A stretch of DNA of 6,612 bases from Candidatus Roizmanbacteria bacterium (GTDB lineage: Bacteria; Patescibacteriota; Microgenomatia; UBA1406; GWC2-37-13): positions 1 to 6,612 of the forward strand of contig JAAXWV010000074.1 of assembly GCA_013334845.1 (NCBI GenBank). Reading direction: 5' to 3'. Below are positions 5,616 through 6,612 of the stretch, one piece after another. A program made the position numbers and the translations under genes. Position 1 is the stretch's first letter; each line of letters opens with the position of its first letter. Under the pieces are notes generated by a model that was given only the letters and a program-made list of their open reading frames with translations, was not told the origin of the DNA and did not search any database.

Positions 5616-6254
5616 TTATTTACAGATCCATACTTTTACTCCGATATATCCGGATTTGGTCAAAGCAGGATATTTAGCGAACTCCACATCTTCTCGAATT
5701 GTTGAAGTAGGAATAGTTCCCTGGAAGTATTTCTCCCGGCGAGAAATCTCAGCTCCATTAATACGACCACCGAGCTGAATTTTTACTCCTTTTCCACCCG
5801 CTTCAATGACTTTATTCATACTATTATGAACAACAGCACGATGCGGAAAACCTCGTACGAGCTTATCAGCGATAGTCTGTGCTACATAGTAAGAATTTAA
5901 AAATGGTTTCTTAACCGGTTCAATTCTTAAATCTACTTTCAAATCCTTACTCTTACCCTTGTGATTAATTCCCAAAAGAATAAACTTCTTTACTTCTTCA
6001 AGACCTTTTCCTCCGCGGCCAATAATCATGCCTGGCTTAACGGAATAAAGGATGACGGTAAGTTTCTTAATAGCTCTCTCGATATCGACCTGAGTGATTG
6101 AAGCGAAGTGAAACTTCTGCATCAAACTTTTTCGCACGTTAATGTCAGCAATAAGTGATTCTCTGAAAAGTTTCTTTTGTGAAAAAAACCATCGGGAGTC
6201 CCAGTTGTAAATTACTCCTAATCGTAAACCTTTTGGATGTACTTTTTGTCCCAT
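5616..6254 (-). CDS. rpsC: 30S ribosomal protein S3
   Basis: S3 lies in the 30S head at the mRNA entry channel and contributes to mRNA unwinding. The product has 212 residues, normal for the family. The N-terminus MGQKVHPKGLRLGVIYNWDS is diagnostic. A type-II KH domain follows, with its GxxG loop in KPGMIIGRGGKGLEEVKKFI (residues 73-92). The C-terminal domain has GKGVKIQLGGRINGAEISRR (154-173), QGTIPTSTIREDVEF (178-192) and GYIGVKVWICK at the end. The segment that in E. coli carries helicase residues R131, R132 and K135 reads FPHRAVVHNSMNK (136-148), so it looks partly changed. It starts in GATAATATG with no Shine-Dalgarno sequence, 17 nt after the stop of the preceding lysine-rich tail. Confidence 0.97.
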   Translation of the reverse strand: MGQKVHPKGLRLGVIYNWDSRWFFSQKKLFRESLIADINVRKSLMQKFHFASITQVDIERAIKKLTVILYSVKPGMIIGRGGKGLEEVKKFILLGINHKGKSKDLKVDLRIEPVKKPFLNSYYVAQTIADKLVRGFPHRAVVHNSMNKVIEAGGKGVKIQLGGRINGAEISRREKYFQGTIPTSTIREDVEFAKYPALTKSGYIGVKVWICK

Positions 6255-6271
6255 ATTATCTATTTAATAAA

Positions 6272-6331
6272 TTATTTAGTTTTCTTGCTAACTTTCTCCG
6301 TTTTCTTTGCTGGCTTGCGGGTCTTCTTTAC
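6272..6331 (-). pseudogene. rplV: Probable C-terminal fragment of ribosomal protein L22
   Basis: The last 18 or so codons before the stop at 6272 encode mostly lysine with T, P, A and E, an unstructured basic tail. L22 is the standard neighbour directly upstream of rpsC, and basic extensions at its C-terminus are common. No conserved L22 core residue is present, so the call rests on position and composition only. The left boundary of the fragment is uncertain by about 20 bases. Confidence 0.45.
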
Positions 6332-6612
6332 CTCGCCGCTGACGATCCGCGCCTTGCACAGGCCGCAATTGCCGCCACTGCAACCATAGTTGAGCGGCAC
6401 CCCCGAGCGCAATGCACCCTCGAGCAGGGTATCCTGGCCTTCGACGAAGAAATCGTGGCCGCTCGGCAGCACGGTGACGTGCGCCGCCATGACCCGCAGC
6501 ACGTTGTCGCGCACCGCGAGCGGATTGGGATAGTCCGGCTCCAGCGCGGCCCGCGCCTCGATGACCAGCCAGTCGATCAGGCCATCGAGCGCATCCTGCA
6601 CGGGGAGGTCGG
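6272..6612 (-). CDS. Chimeric open frame: truncated 2Fe-2S ferredoxin domain joined to a lysine-rich (probable L22) tail
   Basis: This frame is open to the window edge, so its true start is not fixed; an internal ATG at 6490 begins AAHVTVLPSGHDFFVEG, which resembles a plausible ferredoxin-domain start. The GC-rich part contains the plant-type 2Fe-2S motif CxxxxCxxC in NYGCSGGNCGLCKARIVSGE, but the fourth cluster cysteine, normally about 30 residues further on, is missing: after GEV the frame enters an 18-residue tail rich in lysine (KTRKPAKKTEKVSKKTK) and stops at 6272. Such domains occur in electron-transfer proteins, often of proteobacteria. The stretch between the window edge and 6490 is not recognisable to me. 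Base composition changes at the join. The tail is where rplV should end before rpsC, so I read this as two unrelated gene fragments joined, not as a working protein. Confidence 0.75.
   Translation of the reverse strand, partial: DLPVQDALDGLIDWLVIEARAALEPDYPNPLAVRDNVLRVMAAHVTVLPSGHDFFVEGQDTLLEGALRSGVPLNYGCSGGNCGLCKARIVSGEVKKTRKPAKKTEKVSKKTK
6314..6333. other. Putative chimeric breakpoint between GC-rich and AT-rich DNA
   Basis: Right of this interval G+C is about 66% (hand count over 6361-6540); left of it, 25% over 6241-6300. The ferredoxin homology and its codon choice, rich in G or C at third positions, also end here. The codons AAG AAG ACC CGC could belong to either side, so a short shared sequence may have allowed a false overlap during assembly. 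The exact base of the join cannot be set by eye. Confidence 0.65.

Overview
The window is one continuous minus-strand ribosomal-protein operon of the S10/spc type. Because transcription runs from high to low coordinates, the gene order is: [probable rplV tail] - rpsC - rplP - rpmC - rpsQ - rplN - rplX - rplE - rpsN - rpsS - rpsH - rplF - rplR - rpsE - rplO - secY (cut by the window start). Every gene is tightly packed, with gaps of 1 to 54 nt or ATGA overlaps. There is no internal stretch without genes, and I see no RNA gene, CRISPR array or insertion sequence.

The proteins are clearly bacterial. The genes are AT-rich, S14 is the short four-cysteine zinc form, and no rpmD (L30) lies between rpsE and rplO. 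L30 loss is a known trait of the Candidate Phyla Radiation (Patescibacteria), so a CPR bacterium from a metagenome is my best guess. This is inference; no lineage can be fixed from the sequence by eye.

Two things depart from the textbook layout. First, rpsS (S19) lies between rpsN and rpsH instead of upstream between rplB and rplV. Second, the right-hand end (about 6333-6612) changes abruptly to GC-rich DNA (about 66% G+C by hand count over 6361-6540, against 25% over 6241-6300). It encodes the N-terminal part of a plant-type 2Fe-2S ferredoxin domain that breaks off before its fourth cluster cysteine and continues in frame into a lysine-rich tail. That tail is most simply read as the C-terminus of rplV, the expected gene before rpsC, so the end looks like a chimeric join, probably an assembly artefact.

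Functionally, the operon supplies 30S proteins (S3, S17, S14, S19, S8, S5), 50S proteins (L16, L29, L14, L24, L5, L6, L18, L15) and the SecY translocon channel. Most start codons lack a well-spaced Shine-Dalgarno sequence. Several share the heptamer TAATATG, in three cases with the upstream stop codon built in, which suggests translational coupling. I did not find a wholly new biological system here; the S19 relocation, the start-site pattern and the chimeric end are the points that deserve checking.
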